Shown: positions 17,323 to 26,088 of the stretch, one piece after another
Position numbering within the stretch: position 1 is the stretch's first letter
How the letters are laid out: every line of letters starts with the position of its first letter
From: an uncultured Flavonifractor sp.
GTDB lineage: Bacteria > Bacillota > Clostridia > Oscillospirales > Oscillospiraceae
Reading direction: 5' to 3'
Assembly (NCBI RefSeq): GCF_944385615.1
Contig: NZ_CALWXV010000001.1
Span: 170,298 to 234,297, forward strand
DNA length: 64,000 nucleotides
Notes under the pieces: generated by a model
The model's input: the letters and a program-made list of their open reading frames with translations, nothing else
Databases searched by the model: none
Told to the model about the DNA's origin: nothing
Position numbers and translations under genes: made by a program

Positions 17323-17970
17323 ATGAATGTGAAAAAGCAATTCATGGACGGTATGTTCTTCCAGAACCCCGTTACCGTCCAGCTGTTGGGCATGTGTTCC
17401 ACCATGGCTATCACCACCACGCTGTTCAACGGTGTCGGTATGGGCGTGTCCGTGCTGGTCATCCTGACCCTGGCCAATATCATCATCTCTCTGCTGCGTA
17501 AGATCATCCCCAACAACATCCGTATCGCCTGCTTCATCGTGGTCATCGCCGGTTTCGTCACCATCGTTGACCTGTGCCTGCAAGCCTTCCTGCCGTCCCT
17601 GTCCGCCAGCCTGGGCCTGTTTATCCCGCTGATCGTGGTAAACTGTATCATTCTGGGCCGGGCCGAGTCCTTCGCCTATAAGAACGGCGTGGTGGTCTCT
17701 GCTCTGGACGGTATTTTCCAGGGCCTGGGCTACACCGTGATCCTGGTGATCATGTGTGTCATCCGTGAGTTCCTGGGCAACGGCACCTTCGGCGGCGGCA
17801 TCCTCAACGGCGGCGACGGTATCCGCATCCTGCCCGAGGGCATCCCTGCTCTGGGTATGATCCTCCCTGTGGGCGGCTTCATTACCCTGGCTGTGCTCAT
17901 CGCCGCCATGCAGTATTTCCTGAACAAGCCCAAAAAGGGCGAGAAAAAGACTGAGGAGGTGGCCAAGTAA
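17323..17970 (+). CDS. rnfE: Rnf electron-transport complex subunit E
   Basis: A 215-residue, six-helix membrane subunit homologous to RnfA, with the paired half-helix Cys region seen in NqrD/RnfE (FQNPVTVQLLGMCSTMAITT and VVNCIILGRAESFAYKN). Together RnfA and RnfE form the membrane core and hold an iron-sulfur centre. Start ATG 17323 follows AAGGAGG. A charged tail (KPKKGEKKTEEVAK) ends one base before rnfA starts. Confidence 0.95.
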   Translation: MNVKKQFMDGMFFQNPVTVQLLGMCSTMAITTTLFNGVGMGVSVLVILTLANIIISLLRKIIPNNIRIACFIVVIAGFVTIVDLCLQAFLPSLSASLGLFIPLIVVNCIILGRAESFAYKNGVVVSALDGIFQGLGYTVILVIMCVIREFLGNGTFGGGILNGGDGIRILPEGIPALGMILPVGGFITLAVLIAAMQYFLNKPKKGEKKTEEVAK

Positions 17971-18560
17971 TGGATTGGGCACAACTGTTTTCCGTAGCCC
18001 TGGGCGCCATCCTGGTCAACAACTTCATCGTGGCCCAGTTCCTGGGCATCTGCCCCTTCATGGGCGTGTCCAAGAAGGTGGAGACTGCCTCCGGCATGGG
18101 CCTGGCCGTTATCTTCGTTATGGGCCTGGCCTCCGCCATCTGCTGGCCCATCAACCAGTTTATCCTGGTGCCCATGGGTCTGACCTTCATGCAGACCGTG
18201 ACCTACATTCTGGTCATCGCCGCCCTGGTGCAGTTCATCGAGATGTTCCTGAAGAAGTCCATGCCCTCTCTGTATGAGGCCCTGGGCGTGTACCTGCCCC
18301 TGATTACCACCAACTGCGCCGTGCTGGGCGTGGTGCTGCAGAACACCCAGAACAGCTATGACTTCATCACCAGCGTGGTGTATGGCGTCACCGGCGGTAT
18401 CGGCTTCCTGCTGGTCATCGTGATCTTCGCCAGCATCCGGGAGCGGATGGAGTTCTCCGATTGCCCCAAGGCCTTTGAGGGCTTCCCCATCGCCCTGATG
18501 GCCGCCGGTCTGGTGGCCCTGGCCTTCCTGGGCTTCTCCGGCCTGAAGGTCTTTGGTTAA
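17970..18560 (+). CDS. rnfA: Rnf electron-transport complex subunit A
   Basis: A 196-residue membrane subunit, NqrE/RnfA type, with NNFIVAQFLGICPFMGVSKK and TTNCAVLGVVLQN carrying the conserved Cys residues of the intramembrane cluster. It starts at the rnfE stop (TAATG overlap). Confidence 0.95.
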   Translation: MDWAQLFSVALGAILVNNFIVAQFLGICPFMGVSKKVETASGMGLAVIFVMGLASAICWPINQFILVPMGLTFMQTVTYILVIAALVQFIEMFLKKSMPSLYEALGVYLPLITTNCAVLGVVLQNTQNSYDFITSVVYGVTGGIGFLLVIVIFASIRERMEFSDCPKAFEGFPIALMAAGLVALAFLGFSGLKVFG

Positions 18561-18575
18561 GGAGGGCGGAAGAAT

Positions 18576-19478
18576 ATGAATACTGTTATTTTTGCTGTGG
18601 TGGTTCTGGCCGTACTGGGCGCCATCTTTGGTCTCGTCCTGGCCATTGCCGCCAAGGTGTTCGCCGTTGAGGTGGACCCCCGGGAGGAGGCTATCCTGGG
18701 CTGCCTGCCCGGCGCCAACTGCGGCGGCTGCGGCTTCCCTGGCTGCTCCGGTTACGCCGCCGCCGTGGTGAAGGGCACTGCTCCCGTCAATGCCTGCGCC
18801 GCCGGCGGTGAGGCGGTGGCTGCCCAGATCGGCGAGATCATGGGTGTGGCTGCCGGCGCCTCTGTCAAGCAGATCGCCCAGGTGCACTGCACCGGCTGCG
18901 GTCAGAACTACAAGCAGTACAACTATGTGGGCCTCCACGACTGCGTGGCCGCCTCCAAGCTCCCCGGCGGGGGAGATTTGGGCTGCTCTTACGGCTGTCT
19001 GGGTCTGGGCTCCTGTGAAAAGGTCTGTCCCTTTGACGCCATCCATGTGGTGGACGGCGTGGCCAAGGTGGACGAGGAGAAGTGTAAGGCCTGTAACAAG
19101 TGCGTAGACGTGTGCCCCCGGCACATCATCGCGCTGGAGCCCTACAAGACCAAGCGCCACGTCACCATTCCCTGCTCCTCCCACGACAAGGGAGCCGACG
19201 CCCGGAAGGTGTGCGACAACGGCTGTATCGGCTGCTCCCTGTGCATGAAGAACTGCCCCAAGGAAGCCATCACCATGGTCAACAACCTGGCTGTCATCGA
19301 CTATGAGAAGTGTATCGGCTGCGGCATCTGCGCACAGAAGTGCCCCCGCAAGCTGATTACCGTGGACGGCAAGGTACCTGAGGTGAAGCCTGCGGCTCCC
19401 AAGCCCGCCGCTGCGGCTGCTGCCGCACCCAAGGCGGAGGCCCCCAAGGCCGAGAAGCCCGCTGAACCCAAGGAATAA
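18576..19478 (+). CDS. rnfB: Rnf electron-transport complex subunit B
   Basis: RnfB accepts electrons from reduced ferredoxin. The 300-residue protein has an N-terminal membrane helix, the CLPGANCGGCGFPGC cluster motif near residue 45, and further 4Fe-4S motifs (CEKVCP preceded by CSYGC, CKACNKCVDVCP, CIGCSLCMKNCP, CIGCGICAQKCP). It ends in a low-complexity Ala/Pro/Lys tail after residue 270, probably flexible. It closes the operon and is followed by a strong terminator. Confidence 0.96.
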   Translation: MNTVIFAVVVLAVLGAIFGLVLAIAAKVFAVEVDPREEAILGCLPGANCGGCGFPGCSGYAAAVVKGTAPVNACAAGGEAVAAQIGEIMGVAAGASVKQIAQVHCTGCGQNYKQYNYVGLHDCVAASKLPGGGDLGCSYGCLGLGSCEKVCPFDAIHVVDGVAKVDEEKCKACNKCVDVCPRHIIALEPYKTKRHVTIPCSSHDKGADARKVCDNGCIGCSLCMKNCPKEAITMVNNLAVIDYEKCIGCGICAQKCPRKLITVDGKVPEVKPAAPKPAAAAAAAPKAEAPKAEKPAEPKE

Positions 19479-19482
19479 CAAG

Positions 19483-19526
19483 AAAAAAGCTGTGTCCCGG
19501 AACAATTCCGGGGCACAGCTTTTTTG
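19483..19526. terminator. Bidirectional terminator after rnfB
   Basis: AAAAAAGCTGTGTCCCGG faces CCGGGGCACAGCTTTTTT with a short loop; it serves rnfB and the convergent DUF308 gene. Confidence 0.93.
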
Positions 19527-19533
19527 TGTGATT

Positions 19534-20103
19534 TTACAGGTCAAACGGCTGGTTTTTCTGATATTCCTTACTCCAATGGGACAGCTGGAAGAGGGTCCAC
19601 AGATCGGTGACGCCGGCGTAGAGCAGCACCACACCGATGACCCGGAACAGGGCGGCCTCAGTCAGCAGGGGGTGGAAGATCACAAAAATGCCCAGAGCGG
19701 CCGAGACGAGAGAGAGGATCAGATTGACATTCCAGCGGCCATACTCCATCTGACGCAGCTCCAGGGTACGCTTGACGCTGAGCAGGCCGTCAATAGCGAT
19801 ATAAATGCCCAGAATGATGGGGATGATGCTCTGGATCAGCGGGGGAAAGAGGACCATGACGGCCCCCACAGCCAAGGCTACGATCCCCAGGAAGAGTCCC
19901 AGGAAGGCCCCGCTGCTGCGGTCGTCGCTGCGGCAAAAGCCGATGATGGTAAACAGGCCGTAGAGCAGCAGAATGGCACCAAAGGCGTAACAGATGAGGT
20001 CCATGATGATGGTGGGCCACAGGAGCAGTACAAAACCCAGGACCAAATAGAGGATGGAGAGGAAGACAAAGCTGACGGTCATATTTTTCAGACGTTCTTT
20101 CAT
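19534..20103 (-). CDS. DUF308 (HdeD-like) membrane protein
   Basis: A 189-residue protein with six hydrophobic segments arranged as the DUF308/HdeD repeat (LYLVLGFVLLLWP ... AFGAILLLYGLFTIIGF ... FVIFHPLLTEAALFRVIGV). HdeD relates to acid resistance in E. coli, but most Firmicutes members have no known function. Start ATG 20103 follows AAAGGTGG. It is the last of three minus-strand genes beginning with the thioesterase at 21008. Confidence 0.85.
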   Translation of the reverse strand: MKERLKNMTVSFVFLSILYLVLGFVLLLWPTIIMDLICYAFGAILLLYGLFTIIGFCRSDDRSSGAFLGLFLGIVALAVGAVMVLFPPLIQSIIPIILGIYIAIDGLLSVKRTLELRQMEYGRWNVNLILSLVSAALGIFVIFHPLLTEAALFRVIGVVLLYAGVTDLWTLFQLSHWSKEYQKNQPFDL

Positions 20104-20125
20104 GAAAAAACCACCTTTCTCCTGT

Positions 20126-20611
20126 CTATTGCGCGGGGGTCTGCCAGCCCTTGCATACATCGATCCAGCCGGCGCTGTTGGAGAGCTGGGCCAGTTCGTC
20201 ACAGGTGAGCTCCACCGCTGAGGCGGCGTTTCCAGCGGCGGGATAGACGATATCAAACCGCTGGAGGGAGATATCCAGATAGGTGACGGTGCCCGGATGC
20301 TCAATGGCGAAGGGGCATACCCCGCCGATTTCATGGCCGGTAAAGGTCACTACCTGTTCCGGGGTAAGCATGGTGGCCTTGTGGTGGAACTGGGCTTTGA
20401 ATTTGGCGTTGTCGATCTTGGCATCTCCCGCGCATACAATGAGTACCGCCCCGTCTTCGTGCAGGAAGGACAGCGTCTTGGCGATGCGGGCGGGTTCACA
20501 CCCAACGGCCTGAGCGGCCAGCTCCACGGTGGCACTGGACACGGTAAACTCCCGGACCCGGTCCTCATAGCCCCGCTGGCGCAGATAGGCCCGGCCTTTT
20601 TCAATCGACAT
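20126..20611 (-). CDS. YbaK/EbsC-family aminoacyl-tRNA deacylase-like protein
   Basis: This 161-residue protein has the YbaK/ProX editing-domain pattern: KTLSFLHEDGAVLIVCAGDAK (with the conserved Lys near the start of the strand), KFKAQFHHKATMLTPEQV and TGHEIGGVCPFAI. Members hydrolyse mis-charged tRNAs such as Cys-tRNAPro; the exact substrate here is unknown. The start ATG 20611 is one base from the stop of the upstream thioesterase gene, so the two are coupled. Confidence 0.85.
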   Translation of the reverse strand: MSIEKGRAYLRQRGYEDRVREFTVSSATVELAAQAVGCEPARIAKTLSFLHEDGAVLIVCAGDAKIDNAKFKAQFHHKATMLTPEQVVTFTGHEIGGVCPFAIEHPGTVTYLDISLQRFDIVYPAAGNAASAVELTCDELAQLSNSAGWIDVCKGWQTPAQ

Positions 20612-20612
20612 G

Positions 20613-21008
20613 TTATTTGCCCTCTTTCTTGGCCTGAGCTTTGGCCAGGAAACGGTCGGTCTGGATGATGAAGCGCTGATGCTCCCCCTTGCCGATGGGA
20701 CCAGCCTCGTCATAGGCGGCCACGGTGTAGGTGAGCTTGCGGCCCTCCACAGCGGTGATCTCCGCCTCGGCCCACACCTTCATACCAACAGGGGTGGCTG
20801 CATCGTGGCTGACATTGAGCAGGGTGCCTACTGTGCCCTGGCCCTCCTCCAACTGAGCTTGTACCGCGTTGACGGCGGCATTTTCCATCAGAGCGATCAT
20901 GGCGGGGGTGGCAAAGACGGGGACCAGACCGCTGCCCACCGCGGCGGCTGTATTTTCAGGGGTGACCACCGTTTCGGCCCGGCCCTTCATTCCTACGGAA
21001 ATCGACAT
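20613..21008 (-). CDS. Hotdog-fold thioesterase, FlK-like
   Basis: A 131-residue hotdog protein. The order VFATPAMIALMENAA (Thr and Glu) followed by LNVSHDAATPVG (His) matches the Thr-Glu-His triad of the fluoroacetyl-CoA thioesterase family. Most members in gut Clostridia have no known substrate. Start ATG 21008 follows AAGGAGCC. It precedes the YbaK-like gene. Confidence 0.82.
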   Translation of the reverse strand: MSISVGMKGRAETVVTPENTAAAVGSGLVPVFATPAMIALMENAAVNAVQAQLEEGQGTVGTLLNVSHDAATPVGMKVWAEAEITAVEGRKLTYTVAAYDEAGPIGKGEHQRFIIQTDRFLAKAQAKKEGK

Positions 21009-21081
21009 AAAAATTGGCTCCTTTTCTATCAAATTGGTTCGCACAGGTATCATTCTACATCAATCTCCATGATAAGGCAAG

Positions 21082-21113
21082 AAGAAAGCCGCACATAACT
21101 GTGCGGCTTTCTT
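21082..21113 (-). terminator. Terminator of potABCD
   Basis: AAGAAAGCCGCAC and GTGCGGCTTTCTT form a 13-bp stem with a six-base loop, just after the potD stop. Confidence 0.85.
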
Positions 21114-21121
21114 GCGGTGTT

Positions 21122-22204
21122 TTAGTTGGAGGCCAGCATGAGCCGGGTCCACTCGGAATCGTAGAGGGCCAGGGTCTCAGCGGGCAGGTTCTTGAAGCTT
21201 TCGCAGTTGGCCAGGATGGACTCGTCGGGGTAGGCGTAGGGATCGCCGGACACCTCGGGGTCCAGCTCCTCCCGGACGGAGAGCAGGGGAGAGGAATACC
21301 AGATCTCCTCGCAGTTCTTCAGACCGGCGGCAGTGGAGCACATATAGTTGATGAAGATCTCGGCGTTCTCCTTGTTCTCGGCGCTCTTGGGGATGCACAT
21401 GGCGTCCACATACAGGTTGGTGCCCTCCTCAGGCAGGCAGAAGGCCAGGTCGGGGTTGACCTCAGCCATGGTCAGGTAGTCGCCATAGTAGTAGGCGCCG
21501 ATGGCGGCCGAGCCGCTCTGCATCTTCTCAAAGATCTCGTCCATAACGTAGGACTGAACCAGGGGCTTCTGCTGGATCAGCAGGTCCACGGCCTCTTTGA
21601 TCTGGGCCTCGTCGGTGGTGTTGTAGGAGTAGCCCAGCTGCTTCAGAGCCACGCCGATGGCGTCCCGGGAGTTGTTGAACATCAGGATCTGACCGGCATA
21701 GTCCTCGTCAAACATGATGTCCCAGCTGGTGGGGGTCTCGTCCACCATAGAGGTGTTGTAGATCACACCCAGCAGACCCCACATATAGGGCACGCTGTAC
21801 TGGTTCTCCGGGTCGTAGTCGGGATTCTTCAGAGCGGGGTCGATGTCCGCAAAATTGGGAATGTTGTCGAAGTTCAAAGGCTCCAGCATATCCTCTTCGA
21901 TCATACGGGAGATCATATAGTCGGAAGGGATGACCACGTCGTAGCTGGCGCCGTCGTTCTTCAGGACGCCGTACATAGACTCGTTGCTCTCGAAGGTGTC
22001 ATAGTTGACCTTGATACCGGTCTCGGCTTCAAAGTCCTCCAGAACGGACTCGTCAATGTAAACGCCCCAGTTGTAGACGTTGACGACGCCCTTGTCGGCA
22101 GTGCCGGGGTCCTTGGCCTCGCCGGTGGCGTCGCCGCCGCAGCCGGCCAGCACCAGGCTGAGAGACAGTGCGGAAGTGGTCAGGAGTGCGAGAGACTTTT
22201 TCAA
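21122..22204 (-). CDS. potD: Spermidine/putrescine ABC transporter, substrate-binding lipoprotein
   Basis: A 360-residue lipoprotein with signal peptide and lipobox (SLSLVLAGCGG, Cys near residue 22). The mature protein has the PotD/PotF pattern: VVNVYNWGVYIDESVLEDFE, SYDVVIPSDYMISRM, YSVPYMWGLLGVIYN and GAYYYGDYLTMAE, including the acidic and aromatic residues that hold a polyamine. It is the last gene of potABCD. Confidence 0.94.
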   Translation of the reverse strand: MKKSLALLTTSALSLSLVLAGCGGDATGEAKDPGTADKGVVNVYNWGVYIDESVLEDFEAETGIKVNYDTFESNESMYGVLKNDGASYDVVIPSDYMISRMIEEDMLEPLNFDNIPNFADIDPALKNPDYDPENQYSVPYMWGLLGVIYNTSMVDETPTSWDIMFDEDYAGQILMFNNSRDAIGVALKQLGYSYNTTDEAQIKEAVDLLIQQKPLVQSYVMDEIFEKMQSGSAAIGAYYYGDYLTMAEVNPDLAFCLPEEGTNLYVDAMCIPKSAENKENAEIFINYMCSTAAGLKNCEEIWYSSPLLSVREELDPEVSGDPYAYPDESILANCESFKNLPAETLALYDSEWTRLMLASN

Positions 22205-22274
22205 TTTCTTTCTTTATCCCCTTTCGGAAATGAAATTTATAACAGGGCCACAGGCCATGTTACCGGGAAATAGT

Positions 22275-23135
22275 TCACTGTCCAGGGTTGAGCTTGGCTT
22301 TCCGGCGGGCGGAGGCGGTCTCCTGCCGGGCCTGCCGGATGTTGACAGTGAGAAGCAACACAAACACGAAGATAAACATCAGGGTGGACAGGGCGTTGAT
22401 CTCGGGTGTCACCGGCTTTTTCACCGCGGTGTAGATTTCCACCGCCAGGGTGGTGACGCCGGAGCCCTTGGTGAAGTAGCTGATAACGAAGTCGTCGATG
22501 GACATGGTAAAGGCGATGATAAGACCGTTGAGCACGCCGGGCATGATCTCAGGCAGGATCACCTTGCGGAAGGCGTAGAGGCCGGAGGCCCCCAGGTCCT
22601 GGGCGGCTTCGTACACGTTGGGGTCCAGCTGCCGCAGCTTGGGCATCACCGACAGGATCACATAGGGCGCGTTGAAGGTGATGTGAGCGATGAGAAGGGT
22701 ACCGAAGCCGGTGCGCCAGCGCACCCCCAGCAGATCGCTGAGGAAGCTGTCGTTAAACACACCAATGGCGAACACAAAGAGCAGCATCATGGACACGCCG
22801 GTGATGATGTCCGCGTTGGTCAGGGGGATATTGTTGACCGACAGGCAGATGGTGCGGGCCCGCCGGCGCATACTGTAAAAGCCGATGGCGGCGGCAGTAC
22901 CCAGCAGCGTGGCGATGAAGGCGGCCAGCACCGACAAGATGATGGTGGTGCGCAGGGCCCCTAATAGACGGCTGTTGTGGAACAGCTCCACATACCAATC
23001 CAGGGAGAAGCCGCCCCACACCCGGTTACTTTTGGTGGCGTTAAAAGAAAAGACGATCAGCAGGACAATGGGGGCGTACAGGAACAGATAAACCAGAATG
23101 GTAAAGACTCTGGAGGGGATACGATGGTTTTTCAC
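22275..23135 (-). CDS. potC: Spermidine/putrescine ABC transporter permease
   Basis: A 286-residue BPD-type permease with six membrane helices and the EAA loop ([23 protein letters not shown]) that contacts the ATPase. Start at 23135 overlaps the potB stop by four bases. The tail is basic (ASARRKAKLNPGQ). Homology to PotC follows from order and sequence. Confidence 0.93.
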   Translation of the reverse strand: MKNHRIPSRVFTILVYLFLYAPIVLLIVFSFNATKSNRVWGGFSLDWYVELFHNSRLLGALRTTIILSVLAAFIATLLGTAAAIGFYSMRRRARTICLSVNNIPLTNADIITGVSMMLLFVFAIGVFNDSFLSDLLGVRWRTGFGTLLIAHITFNAPYVILSVMPKLRQLDPNVYEAAQDLGASGLYAFRKVILPEIMPGVLNGLIIAFTMSIDDFVISYFTKGSGVTTLAVEIYTAVKKPVTPEINALSTLMFIFVFVLLLTVNIRQARQETASARRKAKLNPGQ

Positions 23136-23980
23136 AGCACAGCCACCCCCTCTTCTCCTTCACCAAAGCGGTTCATGATCGCCATCATCACCAAAACGAT
23201 TACCATCATCACCAGGGCGATGGCGGAGCCCAGGTGAGGGTTGTAGGCGTTGCCCAGGAACTGCATTTCAATGAGATCGCCCAGCAGCAGGGTCTTGCCG
23301 CCGCCCAGCAGGCGGGACAGGGCGAAGGTGGACACAGAGGGGATAAACACCATGGTCACACCGGACAGCACGCCGGGCAGGGACAGGGGGAAGATGACCT
23401 TGCGGAACACCATGGAGCTGCTGGCCCCCAGGTCCTGGGCGGCCTCAATGACCTTGGGGTCGATCTTGTCGATGACCGAGAAGATGGGCAGCACCATAAA
23501 GGGCAGGAAGTTGTACACCATGCCCAGCACAATGGCGCCCTGGGTGTTGATCATGTGGAAAAACTGGATGTTGGTGCCGAAAATGGCGTTCCAAACGTTG
23601 AAAAAGCCGATGGAGGACAGAAACTGGTTGATAAGGCCGTTGTCGTCCAGAATGGACATCCAGGCGTAGGTCCGCAGCAGGAAGTTCATCCACATGGGGA
23701 GCATGATGAGCATCATGGCCACCTTGCGTACCATCAGCTTTTCCCGGGAAAGAAAATAAGCCAGGGGATAGCCGATGAGGATGCAGATCAGGGTGGCCGC
23801 AATGGCCAGGCCAAAAGAGTGCCAGAAGGCGGGCACATAGGTGCCCATGTTGCTGAAGTTGTCCAGGGTGACGCTGCCATCCTGGCCGGTGAAGGCAAAG
23901 ACCACCACCAGAATCAGAGGGGCCACCACGAAGATGGCCATCCATACCACATAGGGCGCAGCCAGCCACTTATTCTTCAT
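23132..23980 (-). CDS. potB: Spermidine/putrescine ABC transporter permease
   Basis: A 282-residue permease with six helices and the EAA motif ([21 protein letters not shown]). It overlaps potA at its start by 11 bases and potC at its end by four, so the transporter genes are tightly coupled. Confidence 0.93.
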   Translation of the reverse strand: MKNKWLAAPYVVWMAIFVVAPLILVVVFAFTGQDGSVTLDNFSNMGTYVPAFWHSFGLAIAATLICILIGYPLAYFLSREKLMVRKVAMMLIMLPMWMNFLLRTYAWMSILDDNGLINQFLSSIGFFNVWNAIFGTNIQFFHMINTQGAIVLGMVYNFLPFMVLPIFSVIDKIDPKVIEAAQDLGASSSMVFRKVIFPLSLPGVLSGVTMVFIPSVSTFALSRLLGGGKTLLLGDLIEMQFLGNAYNPHLGSAIALVMMVIVLVMMAIMNRFGEGEEGVAVL

Positions 23981-25136
23981 CTTCGTTCTCCTCCAGCCGG
24001 TCTTCGTTCAGCTCGTCATACTCGGAGGAGTAGGAGCTGTAGTCGCCGAAGGTGCCGGAGTACTGGCTCTTCTTCATGATGTGGAAGCCGTCGGGGTCGA
24101 TCTTCACCCCAATCTTTGCCCCCACGGGGGAGTAGTCGGTGGTCTGAATGAGCCACTTGAAGCCCCGGAAATCCACGATGATATCATAGTGGATGCCCTT
24201 GAAGGTGACCTCGGTGACAGTGCCGGTGAGCTGGCCCTCGGCCTCGGGAACAATGTCGATGTCCTCGGGACGGATGACCACGTCCACTGCCTCGCCGGGG
24301 GCAAAACCCTTATCCAGGCACTTGAACTTCCGGCCGTACATACCCACCACATAGTCCTCGTGCATAATGCCGTCGATGATGTTGGATTCCCCGATGAAGT
24401 CGGCCACAAAGGCGTTTTTGGGCTCATTATAGATGTCCTCGGGAGTGCCGATCTGCTGGATCTTGCCTTCATTCATCACCACAATGGTGTCCGACATGGT
24501 GAGGGCCTCTTCCTGGTCGTGGGTGACGTAGATGAAGGTAATGCCCACCTGCTGCTGGATGCGCTTGAGTTCGATCTGCATATCCTTGCGCAGCTTCAGG
24601 TCCAAAGCGCCGAGAGGCTCGTCCAGCAGGAGCACCTGAGGCCGGTTGACGATGGCCCGGGCGATGGCCACCCGCTGCTGCTGGCCGCCGGAGAGGGAGT
24701 TCACCGACCGCTTGCCGTAGCCGGCCAGGTTCACCAGGGCCAGGGCCTCCTCCACCCGCTGCTTGATCTCGGCCTCAGGGACTTTGACCATGCGGTTGGG
24801 GTTGTTGGGGTCGGGGATCTTGTTCACCCGCAGGCCGAAGGCCACATTTTCAAAGATGTTCATATGGGTGAACAGGGCGTATTTTTGGAAAACGGTGTTG
24901 ACCTTCCGCTTATGAGGGGGAACGTCATTAATCCTCACGCCGTCAAAATACACGTCGCCGGAGGTAGGCTTCTGAAAGCCGCCGATGATACGAAGCGTCG
25001 TGGTTTTGCCGCACCCGGAAGGACCGAGCAGCGTGAGGAACTCCTTATCGTTGATATAAAGGTTGATGTGGTCCAGAATGACGTCGTCGTCAAATTTCAT
25101 GAAGCAATCCGACAGGCGGATCAGTTCCTTGGACAT
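23970..25136 (-). CDS. potA: Spermidine/putrescine ABC transporter ATP-binding protein
   Basis: A 388-residue ATPase with Walker A ([14 protein letters not shown]), Q-loop, signature ([16 protein letters not shown]), Walker B ([16 protein letters not shown]), switch His (YVTHDQEEA) and a C-terminal TOBE regulatory domain. It ends with an acidic tail rich in Glu, Asp, Tyr and Ser (about the last 30 residues) that is longer than usual. Start ATG 25136 follows GGGGGAGG. It is the first gene of potABCD and its mRNA appears to begin with a stable hairpin. Confidence 0.95.
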   Translation of the reverse strand: MSKELIRLSDCFMKFDDDVILDHINLYINDKEFLTLLGPSGCGKTTTLRIIGGFQKPTSGDVYFDGVRINDVPPHKRKVNTVFQKYALFTHMNIFENVAFGLRVNKIPDPNNPNRMVKVPEAEIKQRVEEALALVNLAGYGKRSVNSLSGGQQQRVAIARAIVNRPQVLLLDEPLGALDLKLRKDMQIELKRIQQQVGITFIYVTHDQEEALTMSDTIVVMNEGKIQQIGTPEDIYNEPKNAFVADFIGESNIIDGIMHEDYVVGMYGRKFKCLDKGFAPGEAVDVVIRPEDIDIVPEAEGQLTGTVTEVTFKGIHYDIIVDFRGFKWLIQTTDYSPVGAKIGVKIDPDGFHIMKKSQYSGTFGDYSSYSSEYDELNEDRLEENEDEE

Positions 25137-25166
25137 GTATCCTCCCCCATTTCTAAACGGTAGTAA

Positions 25167-25200
25167 AGGGCGTACCCAAACCGGCGGTTGGGTACGCCCT
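25167..25200 (-). other. Stem-loop at the 5' end of the potABCD mRNA
   Basis: AGGGCGTACCCA and its complement form a 12-bp stem with a ten-base loop. The predicted transcription start is only a few bases upstream on the minus strand, so the mRNA would begin with this hairpin. There is no U-run after it, so it is more likely a stabilising or regulatory leader structure than a terminator. Confidence 0.55.
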
Positions 25201-25212
25201 TATGACGAAACA

Positions 25213-25241
25213 AATATATATGGAATTGCGAAAAATGTCAA
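25213..25241 (-). promoter_or_regulatory. Promoter of potABCD
   Basis: TTGACA (25241-25236) and TATATT (25218-25213) on the minus strand with a 17-base spacer. Confidence 0.8.
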
Positions 25242-25278
25242 TAATAAAACGGCTTTTTTTTCAGGGATTTTACGGGCC

Positions 25279-25476
25279 TCATTTCTGAGGGACCGGAGGA
25301 GGGCAGGGGGGCAGCAGTTCATAGATCCGTTCCGACTGCGGAGGAGCCCCGCCGGCGGCCTGCCAGCCGGCGGAAAAGGCGATGCGCACCATGGCGAACA
25401 GGGCGTTTTCCGCCTCGTCATATTCGTGCCGGTCCAGGAACTGGGAGAAAGCCGCTTCAAAATCGTTGGTGTGCAT
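25279..25476 (-). CDS. Small conserved-looking protein of unknown function
   Basis: A 65-residue protein (MHTNDFEAAFSQFLDRHEYD ... LFAMVRIAFSAGWQAAGG). It is helical and acidic in the first half and ends with a Pro-rich tail (LLPPCPPPVPQK). Small proteins with the phrase AENALF plus AFSAGWQAAGG are common in Clostridia, to my recollection, without known function. Start ATG 25476 is set by GAGGTG seven bases upstream; ATG 25482 is an alternative but overlaps its own binding site. It diverges from the XRE genes. Confidence 0.65.
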   Translation of the reverse strand: MHTNDFEAAFSQFLDRHEYDEAENALFAMVRIAFSAGWQAAGGAPPQSERIYELLPPCPPPVPQK

Positions 25477-25573
25477 ATCCATCACCTCAATGAATATAAT
25501 AACACAATGAATGACAAAATACAACATAATATGGTGTATAAAGAGCATAATAAGTTGCCTACAAAAAGAAATG

Positions 25574-25607
25574 CTCTCGCTACACTTTTAAACAAAAGGA
25601 GCGAGAG
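25574..25607 (+). promoter_or_regulatory. Inverted repeat covering the ribosome binding site of the first XRE gene
   Basis: CTCTCGCT (25574-25581) and AGCGAGAG (25600-25607) can pair; the right arm overlaps the AAAGGAGCGAG binding site of the gene at 25610. It could hide the site in RNA or serve as a DNA operator. Confidence 0.45.
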
Positions 25608-25609
25608 GT

Positions 25610-25834
25610 ATGGATGCAAAACACTATAAAACCTTTGTCCGTATCGGGTTAAATATTATGTATTATCGGAAAGAACGGGGATGGACCCAGATGGACTTGG
25701 CGGAAGCGGTGGATTTGAGCCGGAATCATATGCAGCGTATTGAAGCGGCTACAGCGGTTCCCAGTCTGTCCACACTGCTGGACATTGCAGACGCTTTGGA
25801 CGTGCCGGTAGAAAAACTATTCAAAGAACGGTAG
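25610..25834 (+). CDS. Minimal XRE-family HTH regulator (first of a tandem pair)
   Basis: A 74-residue protein that is almost entirely a Cro/C1-type helix-turn-helix (LNIMYYRKERGWTQMDLAEA then NHMQRIEAATAVPSLSTLLD). There is no ligand or oligomerisation domain beyond the HTH. Start ATG 25610 follows AAAGGAGCGAGAGG. The next gene is a paralogue with the same start (KHYKT) and end (LLDIADALDVPV), showing a tandem duplication. Confidence 0.85.
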   Translation: MDAKHYKTFVRIGLNIMYYRKERGWTQMDLAEAVDLSRNHMQRIEAATAVPSLSTLLDIADALDVPVEKLFKER

Positions 25835-25857
25835 TTTTATAAGAGGGGAAGTGAGAT

Positions 25858-26076
25858 GTGAAGCATTATAAAACCATGGTCCAGGTCGGGCTGAATATCA
25901 TGTACTACCGCAAACAGCAGGGATTGACCCAGGAACAGTTGGCCGAACTGGTGGGAATCACCCAACAGCATTTTCAACGGATTGAGACGGCCCATTCTGT
26001 TCCCAGCCTGTCTACGCTGCTGGACATTGCCGACGCTCTGGACGTGCCGGTGCAGAAGCTGTTCGACGTGCGGTGA
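25858..26076 (+). CDS. Minimal XRE-family HTH regulator (second of a tandem pair)
   Basis: A 72-residue paralogue of the preceding protein with GTG start at 25858 behind AGAGGGGAAG. The recognition region differs (LTQEQLAELVGITQQHFQRI versus the first copy's DLSRNHMQRI), while the flanks are nearly identical, so the pair may bind different operators. It ends 13 bases before the convergent pseudouridine synthase gene stop. Confidence 0.83.
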   Translation: MKHYKTMVQVGLNIMYYRKQQGLTQEQLAELVGITQQHFQRIETAHSVPSLSTLLDIADALDVPVQKLFDVR

Positions 26077-26088
26077 GCGGGCGGATGC

